Part shown: one piece after another, positions 12,974 through 25,384 of the stretch
Numbering within the stretch: position 1 is the stretch's first letter
Layout of the letters: the number at the start of each line of letters is the position of its first letter
Assembly: GCA_024291935.2 (NCBI GenBank)
Contig: CM044309.1
Location: forward strand, 6,448,001-6,512,000
Reading direction: 5' to 3'
Length of the DNA stretch: 64,000 nucleotides
Source of the DNA: Okapia johnstoni
Lineage: Eukaryota > Chordata > Mammalia > Artiodactyla > Giraffidae
Notes under the pieces: model-generated
What the model was told of the DNA's origin: nothing
Seen by the model: the letters and a program-made list of their open reading frames with translations, nothing else
Database searches by the model: none
Position numbers and translations under genes: made by a program

Positions 12974-13241
12974 GTTATGCTAAGTCACTTCAGTCCTATC
13001 CGACTCTGTGCAACCCATAGACGGCAGCCCACCAGGCTCCTCCGTCCCTGGGATTCTCCAGGCAAGCACACTGGAGTGGGTTGCCATTTCCTTCTCTAAT
13101 GCATGAAAGTGAAAAGTGAAAGTGAAGTCGCTCAGTCGTGTCCAACTCGTAGTGACTCCATGGACTGCAGCCTACCAGGCTCCTCCATCAATGGGATTTT
13201 CCAGGCAAGAGTACTGGAGTGGGTCGCCAGTGCCTTCTCTG
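12974..13241 (-). mobile_element. Bov-A2 SINE (dimer) with target-site duplication
   Basis: Two BovA monomers in reverse orientation joined by CATGAAAGTGAAAAGTGAAA. Flanked by an identical 13-bp duplication ATTAACTATTCTT at 12961-12973 and 13242-13254, so boundaries are exact. Confidence 0.95.
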
Positions 13242-13254
13242 ATTAACTATTCTT

Positions 13255-14466
13255 AAGCTGTCAAAATAAAAGTTAAAGATGTTCAACTTTCACATTTTAT
13301 TTTTTTATTCCCACTTCAAAACTTTTGGAATTTTGAATATGAGCAAAAGCAGTGAAAACTTCTGCAGCTCAATATTAATTACTCTGAATGTATCTCTGCT
13401 ATATATTTAGTTTGTCACTATGATTAGCAGTATTTTCTTCAAATCCTTATAATTATGAATATTCTACTCAGGCTATTCAAAATCCCAAAGCCTTCAGATT
13501 TACATCTACATCCAGGTGTGCTATTAAGAAAAAATTCATCTAAGCTTTAGGAAGATTCTAATCAAGGTATTCATAGATGTCTTCCAGAGATAGTATGCTG
13601 GAAACAAACATGTATCATCCTTCTCTTTTCTGATCTGCCAGAAATTGTGCACCAAGCAGATGAATTGATTACTTGAGAATTAATACTTATCCAGGCTTGA
13701 AAGCACTACTGCGAACCATAATGGTGATTATATTTAATTAACTATTGCTAAGGGATATGTTATAAAATTGGTACTCTTTCGACAGCAGATCTGACGTTGA
13801 ATGAATTTATGATCCACTATCAAGCCTGCATTATGTGTATAAGTAACAATACCAAGAACAATTTTTAACACATTTACTTATATTATCAATATTAGGTCCA
13901 GTGCATTTTCAGAATGGTACTTTTGTTTCTGATTTAAAAAATTAATAAGACAGTCCTGTCTTACCCTCTGATAGGCAGTCATTCATGTAGTGATATTTGA
14001 TGTGCTGCTACCTTAAAGGAATTCATAAGATGTTTCCCAGCACTATTAACTGCATTGAAATCCCCCAAAATTATTGAGCATCTTCACTGAGTAAGATGCT
14101 GATGCTGGTTACGTGTACTTGTTTATATGTACATGGCAGAAAAAAACGGCTGAAATATTTGAAAGAAAAGCCTAGAAAGGACAAACACAAATAGTCATCA
14201 CTGACCCTTTGAATCTGCTCTTCCTCCTGCTCTCATACTTTTTAATCCATCATCACTCAAAACAAAATCTTGAAACCTGTAATTTTGGCTTTTCTGACAT
14301 CCTTGTTTGCCCTGATCCCCGGGTAACACTAAGCCCTATAACGTGGTTCTCAAGTATAGGATTTGTAACGGATTATGAGAACAGTACTCATCTGCTGCAG
14401 GGGAGATGCCGCTGGACAGTGACCGGGTCAGTTATAAACTGCAGCAGGGGCCACGTTTGATCCTGA
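13255..14466. other. MMP16: Intronic sequence, nothing recognised
   Basis: No repeat recognised. An 83-codon open frame at 14209-14460 abuts a BovB and has no recognisable domain. Confidence 0.5.
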
Positions 14467-14670
14467 GACTTGTTGTTGCTGTTCGGTCGCTAAATCATGC
14501 CTGACTCTTTGCGACCCCGTGGACTGCAGCATACCAGGCTCTCCTGTCCTTCACTTTCTCCCAGAGTTTGCTCAAATTCATGCCCATCGAGTCGGTGATG
14601 CCATCCAGCCATCTCATCCTCTGTCGCCCCCTTCTCCTTGCGCCTTCAGTCTTTCCCAGCATCAGGGTCT
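14467..14670 (-). mobile_element. BovB LINE, 3' part before LTR insertion
   Basis: Reverse-oriented BovB 3' end, from GTTGTTGCTGTTCGGTCGC to ATCAGGGTCT, where a solo LTR interrupts it. The BovB resumes at 15341. Confidence 0.9.
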
Positions 14671-15340
14671 TGAGAGAGTCAATTCCTAGGCAGGTTCATA
14701 AGAAGTCCGGGGTCCCCGAGGAGGAGAAAGGGGTCTGGGGCTCTTGAGGAGGAGATAGGGGTCTGGAATGCTTAAGAAGGAGGAAAGGGCAAACTTTTTT
14801 TTTTCTCTACATTCCTTAGTCTTAGTCACATAAAACATTTTTTTTTTCTTTAAGCCCGGAACTGATGATTACACAACTCAGTTTACACTCTGTACCAGGG
14901 ATTATATAACAACAACGTATCCTGCTTAAGGATGGTTTCTCCTTCCTGAAAGCCTTCTGACTAATCGTGATATTTTAGAATGTATATTATGGGAGTGATG
15001 GGAATGGGCCTGGTAGGCTCTTTCTATTGTTAAATTCTAATCCTGTTAGCCTAAAATGTAAATTGTGGGAGTGGGTCTGATAAAATTTTCACAAACTTGA
15101 GACATTCTTTTGATTTATTGTAATAACTAATTAAAAAGTACATAATTCCCTCGCTAAAGATTAGCGGGGTGGGGGCACTCTGTTCCCCTTCTGATGTCCA
15201 CGTCAGAAGCCTTCTCTGTTCCTCTTTCACTTTAATAAAACTCTGCTACACAAAAGCTCTTGAGTGATCAAGCCTGGTCCCGGGGCCCAAAGTTAACCTT
15301 CAGAGATTACGAATCCGACATCATTCACTGTAAGCTATCA
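14671..15340 (+). mobile_element. ERV solo LTR (bovine ERV1-like)
   Basis: A 670-bp block starting TG and ending CA, flanked by the 4-bp duplication GTCT (14667-14670 and 15341-15344). Removing it restores an uninterrupted BovB sequence (ATCAGGGTCT + TTTCCAATGAG). Contains AATAAA at 15234-15239 in a CTTTCACTTTAATAAAACTC context, typical of ruminant LTRs; a 4-bp duplication suits ERV1-type integration. No gag, pol or env is present, so it is the product of LTR-LTR recombination. The family name (BTLTR1-like) is from memory. Confidence 0.85.
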
Positions 15341-16195
15341 GTCTTTTCCAATGAGTCAGACCTTTGCATTAGGCGGCCAAAGTATTGGACCTTCAGCTTC
15401 AGCATCAGTCCTTCCAATGAATATTCAGGGTTGATTTCCTTTGGATTGACTGGTTTGATCTCCTCGCAGTCCAAGGGACTCGCAAGAGTCTTCTCAAGGT
15501 ATTTCTTAAGGTACTTTCAAGAGTCTTCTCCAGCACAACTCAAAAGCATCAATTCTTCAGCACCCAGCCTTCTTTATGGTCCAACTCTCACGTACGTATA
15601 TGACTACTGGAAAAACTATAGCTTTGACTAGACGGGCCTTTGTCAGCAAAGTAATCTCTCGACTTTTTAATATGCTGTCTAGGTTTGTCATAGCTTTCCT
15701 TCCAAGGAACAAGTGCCTTTTAATTTCATGGCTACAGTCACTGTTCACAGTGATTCTGGAGCCCAAGAAAAGAAAATCTGTCACTGCTTCTACTTTTTCC
15801 CCTTCTATTTGCCAAGAAGTGATGAGACCAAATGCCACAATCTTAGTTTTTGAATGCTGAATTTCAAGTCTGATTTCTCCCTCTCCTCTTTCACTCTCAC
15901 CAAGAGGCTCTTTAGTTCCTCTTCACCCCCTGACACTAGAGTGGTATCATCTGCAAAACAGAGGTTGTTGATGTTTCTTACAGTTGTCTTGATTACAACT
16001 TGTGATTCTACCACCCTGGCATTTCGCATGATGCACTCTGCATATAAGTTAAATAAGCAGGGTGACGAGACAGCAATCCCCTCCTCCGGTGGACCATGTT
16101 TTATCAGAACTCTTCACTGTGACCTGTCAGTCTTGGGTGGCCCTGAACAATATGGCCCATAGTTTCACTGCGTTACACAAGCCACTTCATCGTGA
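15341..16195 (-). mobile_element. BovB LINE, continuation with internal deletion
   Basis: Continues the element cut by the LTR. It includes a local duplication of the AAGAGTCTTCTC segment (15485-15535). At about 16078 the sequence jumps from the RT region (GCAGGGTGAC) to the reverse complement of the BovB 5' region (TCAGAACTCTTCACTGTGACC... matching 41709-41800), so the endonuclease and much of the RT are missing. Confidence 0.85.
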
Positions 16196-16478
16196 CAAGC
16201 TGTGATCCATGAAGATCCCAGAGACCTGCGTACGTTGCAATACTGGTGCTACAGTATCTTCGTGTAGGTTGCTAATTCCCTAGAACTCGGATGTGATGGG
16301 AACTATAACAGACATATGGCTGGGGATATCCAGTCTTAGAAGAATTGCAGAAGTTATATAAATTACTGTGGAACATATGCCAAGAGTATAGCTGAAGAAA
16401 TGACTCAGGCTTCAAAAGATACATAAGTGAAACTCTTCTAGATGGTACAGAATTTTTTTAAAAAATTGGGAATATGAA

Positions 16479-16616
16479 AGGACTTCCCTAGCCTAGAGTG
16501 GTTAAGACTCCTGTGTTTCCACTGTTGGGGGAAATGGGTTCGAACATTGGTGACAGAACTGAGATCTCATGTGCCAGGAGGTGGGGCCAGAAAACTAAAA
16601 AAATAAAAAAATTAAA
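16479..16616 (+). mobile_element. CHR-type tRNA-derived SINE
   Basis: GGACTTCCCTAGCC...GTGGTTAAGACTCCTGTG...GGGTTCGAACATTGG followed by an A-rich tail. Confidence 0.78.
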
Positions 16617-17079
16617 TGGGAGCTTGGAAGGATTTTCCTATAGAACTGAAATTTCACTGTTTGGCATAAAATGAAAGAGCGATGGGCACATCATGTCTGC
16701 AGTTTGGTAGAAACACAAGATTGTCTTAGAATGGGGAAGTTTTCACATTCTAGAAAGCAGTTTGAGGAGGTTTTATACGGTTATGAGTGGGCTATAATGA
16801 CTTTATTATCTGGGGATGTCGCATAATATGAACTGGCGTGTTTGCATGGATAGCATAGCTACAAACAATTAAAGAAGGGAAATACAGATGGTGAATTGCT
16901 GATCCAACACTGCACTGTCCATGACAAGGACAGATGTAACAGAAACATACAGCTGTTTAAAACTTGCATTGTGGCTAATGGAACTGAAGGAAAACTGAAG
17001 CAGTATACAAAAATGAAAATATCTCATCAATAATATTTTATTGATTATATGTTGAAATGATAAAATTGGGGGGGGGGGG
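16617..17079. other. MMP16: Intronic sequence ending in a G12 run
   Basis: No repeat named. A G12 homopolymer at 17068-17079 immediately precedes a Bov-tA. Confidence 0.5.
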
Positions 17080-17293
17080 AGTTGTTGTTGTTTAGTCACT
17101 GAGTTGTGTCAAACTCTTCTGCAACCCCATGGACTATAGCCCACCAGGCTCTCTGCCCATGGGATTTCCCAGGCCAATATATTGGAGTAGGTTGTCATTC
17201 CCTTCTCCAGGGGATCTTCCCAATCTAGGGATCAAATCAATGTCTCCTGCATTAGAAGGTGGATTTTTTATCACTGAGCCCCCAGGGAAGCCC
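17080..17293 (-). mobile_element. Bov-tA SINE
   Basis: Reverse-oriented BovA part (AGTTGTTGTTGTTTAGTCAC...) then the tRNA part ending CCAGGGAAGCCC. Confidence 0.88.
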
Positions 17294-18454
17294 AATATTT
17301 TGGATATATTGCATTAAAGAAAATACATTATCTAAATTCAATCTGTTTATTTTCATACTTTAAACATGGCCACCGAGTATCTATAGTTACCTGTGTAGCT
17401 TGCATTATATTTCGGTTGGGCAGAACTGGCCTAGAATTAAGTAAGGGTAGTATTGCATGGGAAGGTAACATCCTTCTGAAAATATTTCAGAGGTTTTAGG
17501 ACAACATTGTATAAAAGTTTTAAGAGTTTGAATTACCCACTGCATTGTTCTCAAGTAGAATTAGGACAGCAAGATTTGTAAAAACAACCTCACAGAATTG
17601 TAGGCAGGAGTGTTCTGGGACCTTACTAATTATGGCCTCAAAGGGGGCAATCTCCACTTCACCATGAAGGGTGCCACTGCATTTGATGATCAACAGGAAA
17701 AAATAAAAAATGGGAGAACTGTTTGCCATGCATTCTATTGGAACGTACCATCCAATAAGCAACAAAGTCTTCAGAGAAACACATGAACCCTCAGAGGGCC
17801 ATGATACTTGCAAGAATCATAAAACTCTGCTTTGAAGAGTTTAAAAAAAAAAAGACAATGCCCAGAAGACGGAAGGCTAGAGGCAGCAGAAATTAACTGT
17901 AGGGCCCCAGGGGCAGAAGAACCTAAGTGGTTCAGAATTCAGTGGTCTCTCAACAGTGCCCGCACCTCTCCTGCGTCTCTCATCACCAAGCAGAGTCTCC
18001 ATCCATGGATACTCTTGAAGAATCTGCCTGTGCTTTTATAAAATCATCAGAGTTAACAAAAAGCCAAACTGCATCTGTTTCAAGAAGCACAATTTTTACA
18101 CATATGACTTGCCTTGTATTTTCTTTCTACTTGTCTCATAATTTAACAAAGATATACCGAAATTAGTACTGCAATATGGTTGTGTTAACTTAATTCATGG
18201 ATTTTTTTTTTCCATATAGAGATTAGCCATGTTTCTGAAAAGCATTCTAAAGCTGAAACCACATCAGCACAACTTACTTTTCTATGCATTGACATTAAAG
18301 AAAGAAAGGTATTTATTTGCAGAATGAAAAGAGCTCCACCCATACATACTGCTATAAGCAAGCAAAAAACAAAGGCAAAAGATTAAAACACCAAATACCA
18401 TCTCTATATGTTTTTAAAAAGAATGATTCAGGTTTACGTCTTAAGATGCGGGTT
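17294..18454. other. MMP16: Intronic sequence, nothing recognised
   Basis: Unique-looking. Short open frames at 17520-17813 (-), 17832-18041 (+) and 17927-18166 (+) show no domain or splice context. Confidence 0.5.
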
Positions 18455-18738
18455 CACACAGACATAGAACACAAATTTATGGTTACCAAAGGGGAAAGGA
18501 AAGGATAAGTTGGGAGTTAGAGACTAGCAGGTAACAAACTACTATATATGAGACAGACAAACAAGGTCCTACTGTATAGCACATGGAACCGTACTCAATA
18601 TCCTGTAATAAACCGTAATGAAAAAGAATATTAAAAAGTGAATATATATATATATATAAATGAATCACTTTGCTGCATACCAGAGAGTAATAAAGTATTG
18701 TATTGATAAAGTAACAGTACTTTAATTTAAAAAAAAAG
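18455..18738 (+). mobile_element. L1 3' UTR fragment
   Basis: ACAAATTTATGGTTACCAAA, CTACTGTATAGCACATGGAA and an ATCACTTTGCTGCATACC block followed by A-tail; includes a (TA)9 tract at about 18641-18658. Confidence 0.8.
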
Positions 18739-20250
18739 AAATGTGAGTTCAATGGACAAAAGAGTATTTCATCTAACTAGATACAGAGAGATGACAGATG
18801 AATATAAAATACCTTTGTGAGGTTTTTGTGAGAAAAAAATCCACTGAAATTCAGACTTAAAATGGAATTTGTAAATTTGATATAATAGGACATTGGTCTA
18901 TAATAGGGACTTTATCCATCACAGGGAATGTGGAAGTTAATCTATTGAGGATATGGAATAAAAGAACTTCTTTTTATATTGATTTATTAAATCTTAGTCA
19001 TTTTTACTTCTACTTTGGGGTTAGTCAATGAACATAATTTATCAATAACCAAATAAAATAAAAAATAAAATAGCAAAATGAACATTGAGGCATGCTCAAA
19101 AAATTTAATCCTTAAGGAACTTGATCAAAGATTCTGACAATCACTACAATTATTAACTAGAGTTAATACAAATACATCATTTAATAATAAACAGACTAAT
19201 TTCAAACTGTGCTGAACCAATTTTTAAAATTGTATTGAAGTCTGAACAGCTGCAGGTCTTTAATGGATGCATTTATCTAAGCCAGCGCTCAGAGATCTGA
19301 TTACGTTTAACCCAGAGAAACTGCCCTGCATCTTGTGAGCAGCACCGCGCCACGATGACCACCCAGGATGGACAGCCAGTGCCTCCGCACTTGTTTTCCT
19401 AAATCTACCCATGCCACACTATCGGTCCAGGAAACCGTTGTCTCAGAAGTGTCTACTCATCTTTCTGGAAATTTCTAAGAGCATCTCCTAAGCATTCCCC
19501 TGTCCAGATCACCCCTATTCCATAAACTTAACGTCCCGCAGAAGGGCTTTTATATTTTGCACAAATAGCCCCTGCCTGTTCTTTGGCAACTAAAATTATA
19601 CACGTTTGTTTTAAAGAAACATTAACAGATATCAGTAAGGAGTTAACATTAAAGGCTGAATGTTTTAGTCTTTTCACATGTAAACAATAAGTTAAAAAAT
19701 ACAACAGAAAACTATAAATATTCATTCAATTGAATCAATGGCAACGTTGACTATGTCATAATTTCTTCTAAAACATATGTGTTTCTTTCTTCCTCTTTCC
19801 TAATTACACTGATGGGAGCTTTAACAACAATATTAAAAACAGTGAACATGATCTCTTTTCAGTTATTTTCCCCTGAATTAACTAAAAACGTTTCAATTGA
19901 AATATTTTTCTTGAGACTGGTAAATAAATGGGTTATTAAGTAGGCAGTCATGTAATTGAATTCAACTAGGATGTTTGTCATTTTTTTTAATCAAGAGTTG
20001 TGGAAGTTAGTTTGTCAAAATCTTGGCATTCTTTGAAAAGGCCATATGATCTTTCTCTGTAACCTATTATTACAGTGTAGGATACTAACAAGTAGCTTAA
20101 TTTGAAAACATTCTTAACATTCCTAGATCGAATGTTTTACATTACATGGTATGTACATGGAGTCCTGATATAGACGCATTTATTCATCACCCTTAATTAC
20201 TACGTATCTTTTATGAATAGTATTCTGGCCCTGACTCAAGTGGCAATAGT
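18739..20250. other. MMP16: Intronic sequence, nothing recognised
   Basis: AT-rich except a modestly GC-richer patch at 19270-19520. No family identified. Confidence 0.5.
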
Positions 20251-20458
20251 GAAGTGAAAGTGAAGTCGCTCAGTCGTGTCCGACTCTTTGTGACCCCATG
20301 GACTGCAGCCTACCAGGCTTGTCTGTCCATGGGATTTTCCAGGCACGAGTACTGGAGTGGGTTGCCATTTCCTTCTCCAGAGTATATTCCTGACCTAGGG
20401 ATCGAACCTGGGTCTCCCGCATTGTGGGCAGACTCTTTAACCTCTGAGCTACTCTGGG
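20251..20458 (-). mobile_element. Bov-tA SINE
   Basis: Reverse-oriented, well preserved BovA plus tRNA part (GATCGAACCTGGGTCTCCCGC). Confidence 0.92.
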
Positions 20459-21244
20459 TTTATACAGGTAGATCATTTAATAAGCAATTTAATTACTCTT
20501 CTTCATTGGAGTTCTGGTGGTTCTGTTTGACTGTGGGACTTGAAGGATAACATGGGTTAAGATGATATTGGATTTTGTTATTATTGTGGCCAAATTTTAT
20601 TATATACAGAACCATTGTACTCATATTCCTCTTTGTTTATCTTTCCTTCTTTGTTATTTTTTCCTTTTACATTAACACTATCGAAAGCAGAGTGTTATAA
20701 CTATTTTTCAAAGCATGTAATGGTACTAAAACTTTTGAACTGGAGCATGGAATAAATGCTGAAGCAATTAGTGATCGTGGTTAACCATAAACGCATGGAG
20801 TGTCACAAATCATTTATCCCAAAGTATCATCCCCTTTTGTCCACAAGCAATACTTTCTAAGAAAATTTACTTGATGAGACCACTAAGATATTTTTTCAGC
20901 CATTTTAATAAAAGTAACTTGAAATGGCAATAGGTGCTGGCTCTATGTTACCCAGGGCAGCCCAGTACTGCTGTTAACTCTCAAAATACATAGAGCAATG
21001 TTTCATCACACCAATCTTTTACTAACGATGATGCTTATATATCACAGACATACAGTCCTACGTAAACAGCTTTAAATAATCTCTGTTAACACTCGGCTTT
21101 TACTGTTAATGTGGTGCATACTGCATATGTGCATACCTAGCCTATAACAATATAACAACAACAACAATAAAGAACTGTTTAGTTGGAACTATCTGAAGGA
21201 TCATAGAGCTTAGTTTCTCCCATTTACGACGATGACTCTGACTT
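20459..21244. other. MMP16: Intronic sequence, nothing recognised
   Basis: No repeat or exon could be supported. Confidence 0.5.
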
Positions 21245-21370
21245 TAAGACAGAAATTAAATATCCTGGCCAAGGCCTTACAAGCACGAATGACATTAGAC
21301 GGCACCAGACGTGGGTCTGAAGGTTCCTAATTCCATGCTCTTCTCATTACACCCTGTTGTCTCCTTAAAG
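21245..21370 (-). mobile_element. MIR SINE remnant
   Basis: Reverse-oriented MIR-like order: GGCCAAGGCCTTACAAGC, then GTGGGTCTGAAGGTTCCTAA, then CCATGCTCTTCTCATTACAC. Confidence 0.6.
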
Positions 21371-21999
21371 CCAAGTGAACACAAGTGCCGTGGTCTGGAA
21401 ACACTGGGAAATGCTTCTGAGAAGGAGATGACAGACAGGGCCAGAAAGCTACCAAACGCCATTACTCACCATGGGCACATTTGGCCTCTCTCTACAGCTC
21501 AAGTTGTTGCATCAAGGCTTCCTAAAATAATTCCACTCCTGCCAGCTGAACGCTGCTTTAATTCCTTTCTCGAAAGCTTCAAACTCCCACTTCTTCCTAA
21601 CAGTACTTCCTTTATTTTATGCTTTTTTTTCTTTTAATTTCTGTGTCAGAAATACTCTTTCCCTGTCCTTATTTCCCCCTGAATAAATCCCACTTAGCCA
21701 TGAGACTGTGACTTGAATGTTACTTGCTCCAGGTAAATTTTGCTTATCCCTGATAGTCCCTACTGTGCCCTTGTTAATAGGCTCCCATAAATGGATTCTT
21801 TTCCGTACAACAGCATTTAGCAAATGTTACTGTTATTTCCTTCATACTAAAAATTTTCTTTTACATCTTACTTAAAAATAGTCATTTCTAACCATTTGCA
21901 ATAGTTTATGTTCTGTAAAGTTGCTGTCAACAGTAGTGAATGCTGAATCATGGCTCCAAGAGGAAATACACACACACATCCACATCTCACATAGATTAT

Positions 22000-22107
22000 A
22001 ATCTTAAATCCTAAAACAACTCAATTAGTAAATTCTGTTGTCTTTATTTTACAAAAAGAAATCAAAGGTCAAATTGTTAAGTGATTTGCCTGAGGCTATT
22101 GCCAGAG
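22000..22107 (-). mobile_element. MIR SINE, first half (split by BovB)
   Basis: Reverse MIR: TGTCTTTATTTTACAAAAAG, TTAAGTGATTTGCCTGAGGC. The second half follows the BovB at 22876-22960. Confidence 0.65.
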
Positions 22108-22875
22108 ACATATTAATAACCTCAGATGAAACCATCCTTATAGCAGAAAGTGAAGAAGAACTAAAGAGCCTCTTGATGAAAGTGAAAGAGGAGAGTGAAA
22201 AAGTTGGCTTAAAACTCAACATTCATAAAACTAAGATCATGGCATCCAGTCCCATCATTTCATGGCAAATATATGGGCAAACAGTGACAGACTTTCTTTT
22301 TTGGGGCTCCAAAATCACTGCAGATGGTGACTGCAGCCATGAAATTAAAAGATGCTTGTTCCTTGGAAGGAAAGTTTTGACCAACCTAGACAGCTTATTA
22401 AAAAGCAGAGACATTAAAAGGTCTGTCTAGTGAAAGATATGGTTTTTCCCAGTAGTCATGCAGATGTGAGATTTGGACCATAAAGAAGGCTGAGTGTTGA
22501 AAAACTGATGCTTTTGAACTGTGGTGTTGGAGAAGACTCTTGGGAGTCCCTTGGACTGCAAGGAGATCCAACCAGTCCATCCTCAAGGAAATCGGTCCTG
22601 AATATTCACTGGAAGGACTGATGTTTAAGCTGAAACTCCAACACTTTGGCCACCTGATGCAAAGAACTGACTCACTGGAAAAGACCCTGATGCTGGGAAA
22701 GATTGAAGGCGGGAGGAGAAGGGGACAACAGAGGATGAGATGGTTGGATGGCATCACCGACTCGATGGACATAGTTTGAGTAAACTCTGGGAGCTGGTGA
22801 TGGACAGGGAGGCCTCGCGTGCTGTGGTCCATGGGGTCGCAAAGAGTCGGACACGACTGAGCAACTGAACTGACT
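22108..22875 (+). mobile_element. BovB LINE 3' fragment
   Basis: From just before the YADD region (AATAACCTCAGATG, YADD itself deleted) to the 3' end GAGCAACTGAACTGACTGA. Interrupts a MIR. Confidence 0.9.
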
Positions 22876-22960
22876 GACCCTACTGACAGGTATCTGAGTT
22901 GGGGCTCAAACCTTGTGTACTTAAGCCAGAGTTCCTTGCACTGTGCTGGGCTGTGCTACC
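22876..22960 (-). mobile_element. MIR SINE, second half
   Basis: Resumes with CAGGTATCTGAGTTGGGGCT...CTTAAGCCAGAGTTCC, the MIR segment expected after the part at 22000-22107. Confidence 0.6.
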
Positions 22961-23244
22961 CCCAGGCATCTCCATCCTTGCTAGGTTTCACCTGGGAATG
23001 TGCATATTAGTGACACATTTTTTGCCTCTATGTCTGTCCCTGTCTGTGGATTTACAGCAAAATACCATTGATTGATTTTGACGTTAACATCAGTCATAGC
23101 AAGTAGGTAAACTCACAAGTATGGAACCCATGAATAACAAGGATGCAGTATAGAATGGAAACACCCACATTCACCCACATTATACACCATGTCACCTTAA
23201 GATATATATGTAGAGAAAAATGCAGCTCTGTGCCTGACTTACGT

Positions 23245-23400
23245 GTGGTACAGTGGAAAGAGCTCTGCCAGCTTGGGGCCTTCCATTTAATAGTCTTGCT
23301 ATTGAGACTATAACCTTTTTGAACTTTTCTGTAAAATGGGAAAAAAATGGATTCTATAATTTCAGAATTTTCTTTAGACGTCACTTACGGATGACTAAAG
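23245..23400 (+). mobile_element. MIR SINE remnant
   Basis: GTACAGTGGAAAGAGCTCTG at the 5' side and TTTTCTGTAAAATGGG at the core, divergent. Confidence 0.6.
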
Positions 23401-23448
23401 GTTTTTCCATCTCTAAATATGTTCAATTTCAAAGGTTTTATAACTTTG

Positions 23449-23662
23449 TAGACCTAGTGGCTCAGTGGCAAAGAATCTGCCTGCCAATGCTGGAGACATG
23501 AGTTTGATCCCTGGGTGGGGAAGATCCCCTGGAGAAGGAAGTGGCAACCCTCTCTAGTATTCTTGCCTAGGAAACCCCATGGGCAGAGGAGCTTGGTGGG
23601 CTACAGTCCATGGGGTCACAAAAGAATCAGACACAACTAGTGACTCTACAACTACAACAACA
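23449..23662 (+). mobile_element. Bov-tA SINE
   Basis: tRNA part (AGTGGCTCAGTGGCAAAGAA) followed by BovA (GGAAGATCCCCTGGAG...) and a CAACTACAACAACAG tail. Confidence 0.9.
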
Positions 23663-24651
23663 GACATGTATTGTTTAGCTATCTAACAGTAGTTCAAAAA
23701 GTCCCACCTCACGTGTGTGGGACAATTTGAATCCGCAACACTATAAGGCACAACACAGAGAGAAAGGGATGAGAATTTCTGATCTGTTTCATATGGAATC
23801 TAAACACCAATCCCAAATTGATAAAGAAATCAAGAATAGCGTTCACCAAATCATGACACCTTAATTGTTTACAATCTTCTGGGTATACAAGTAAGCATAA
23901 CCTAGGCTAGTTATATATTTTTATTCACATTTTGTCTAGACTATAGAAAAGGAAAAATCCCCCTGAATATTCAAGAACTAAAGAGACTATCTAATTTGAA
24001 TGAGTAAAACATTATTAACTTGACATTTGAAGTCAGTTCAAAAATAAGGTCGAATTTTTAAGAAAATAGAGACTGCTACATCTTTTACTATGGATGTGGC
24101 TAAAATATTTAAAGCCCTTATCAATTGAGCAGTACTGTTATATGCCAAAACCTATAGCTAGTGGAAGCTACGATAATAGATACTACAATGAAATGAGTAA
24201 GAAAAGATCTAGAAAGATCTTTCTTTCTGTAGAAAGATTTAATGCCTTGGACAGGTACTTCAGGGCTTTAGTCCAAGGGTCATTGTTTACTCCCTGCTTT
24301 CACTAGAGGTCAGAAAATAAACTTAGTGCTTTAGAGTGAGGAGGCAGGGAGGCACGAACTTTTCAAGACTGGGTAGAGGCAAACTAAAGCTCTCTCTCTT
24401 TAATTAAGTAGAAAAATGTACTTAGAGTGAATAAAATTAATAAAAGCTGAAGAGGAGAACAAAAAGTCCAAGAGAAGGCCGAACCTAGAGTTTTAGAAAA
24501 TGATTATTAGTAACATTTTTATTTCAAATTAATATTCAGGGTAAACTGATCAAAAATAGAAACAAAAGAAAATTAAAGACATATAAAATTGTATTTTCAA
24601 TAGACAGCAGCTTTTAAAATGTGAATAATAGTAAGCATTTTTAGAGAACTT
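23663..24651. other. MMP16: Intronic sequence, nothing recognised
   Basis: AT-rich. A 70-codon open frame at 24094-24306 has no recognisable domain. Confidence 0.5.
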
Positions 24652-24660
24652 AGTGTTTAC

Positions 24661-24796
24661 TGTCGGAGAAAGAAACGGCAACCCACTCCAGTGTTCTTGC
24701 CTAGAGAATCCCGTGGACAGAGGAGCCTGGTGGGCTGCTGTCTATGGGTCGCACAGAGTCGGACATGACTGAAGCTAAATTAGCAGCAGCAGCAGC
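24661..24796 (+). mobile_element. Bov-A SINE monomer with (AGC)n tail
   Basis: GGAGAAAGAAACGGCAACCC...GTCGGACATGACTGAAGC followed by a (AGC)5 tail. Flanked by the 9-bp duplication AGTGTTTAC at 24652-24660 and 24797-24805. Confidence 0.9.
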
Positions 24797-24814
24797 AGTG
24801 TTTACCATAGGCTC

Positions 24815-24950
24815 CATAAACAGCTTTAATCCTCCTACTAACAGTCCCAGGTAAGCATTATTGTCTTAGTTAATACATGAAGGCACAGGCTCAGAAATGC
24901 TAAAAAATTTCCTTAAAGTTATACAGTTAGTATTTTGAAAAGATGTTATT
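24815..24950 (-). mobile_element. MIR SINE remnant
   Basis: Reverse MIR pattern: AAGCATTATTGTCTTAGTTAA, GAAGGCACAGGCTCAGAAAT, AGTTATACAGTTAGT. Confidence 0.55.
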
Positions 24951-25199
24951 TTTAGCTTAGATCTACCTTGATACAAAGTCCATTCTCATTGCATTGCACA
25001 ATGGATGCTCACTTCTGAAAATAGTACCTTGAGAGCCAAAATCAATAGTTACTAAGTAAGAGTTAGTCTAAAATAATTACCTACTTTGTTGGAAGGATTA
25101 ACATTTAATAAGAAACTTTATTTGTAGATTAGAAGTTAGCAAAATCCTTTGTACTTCTTTTTACCTGTTACTTTTTTTTTTTTCATATTAGTTCACATT

Positions 25200-25360
25200 T
25201 TCAGAAGTTTTAACTCTTAGTTGTTGGGGAGGGATTATGAAGTCCCTTGAGAACCTGAAGAAAAGATCCTAAAAAAATACTCATGTAAAAATACTGCATT
25301 TAACTTCACAGAGTTCACCGTAGCCTGATGCTCACATACTTGACGGTGCTGCACCCACCA
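25200..25360. repeat. Ancient unclassified repeat, copy 1
   Basis: Shares GTTTTAACTC and GAGAACCTGA(A/G)GAAA plus similar spacing and a downstream TTCAC block with 26130-26305. Looks like two copies of one ancient interspersed family I cannot name with certainty. Confidence 0.4.
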
Positions 25361-25384
25361 GGGAGGGACCGTCAGCAGTAAGTG

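Noticed and set aside
14671..15340. Intact endogenous retrovirus
   Set aside because: Only one LTR is present, with no internal coding region and a direct GTCT duplication on both sides.
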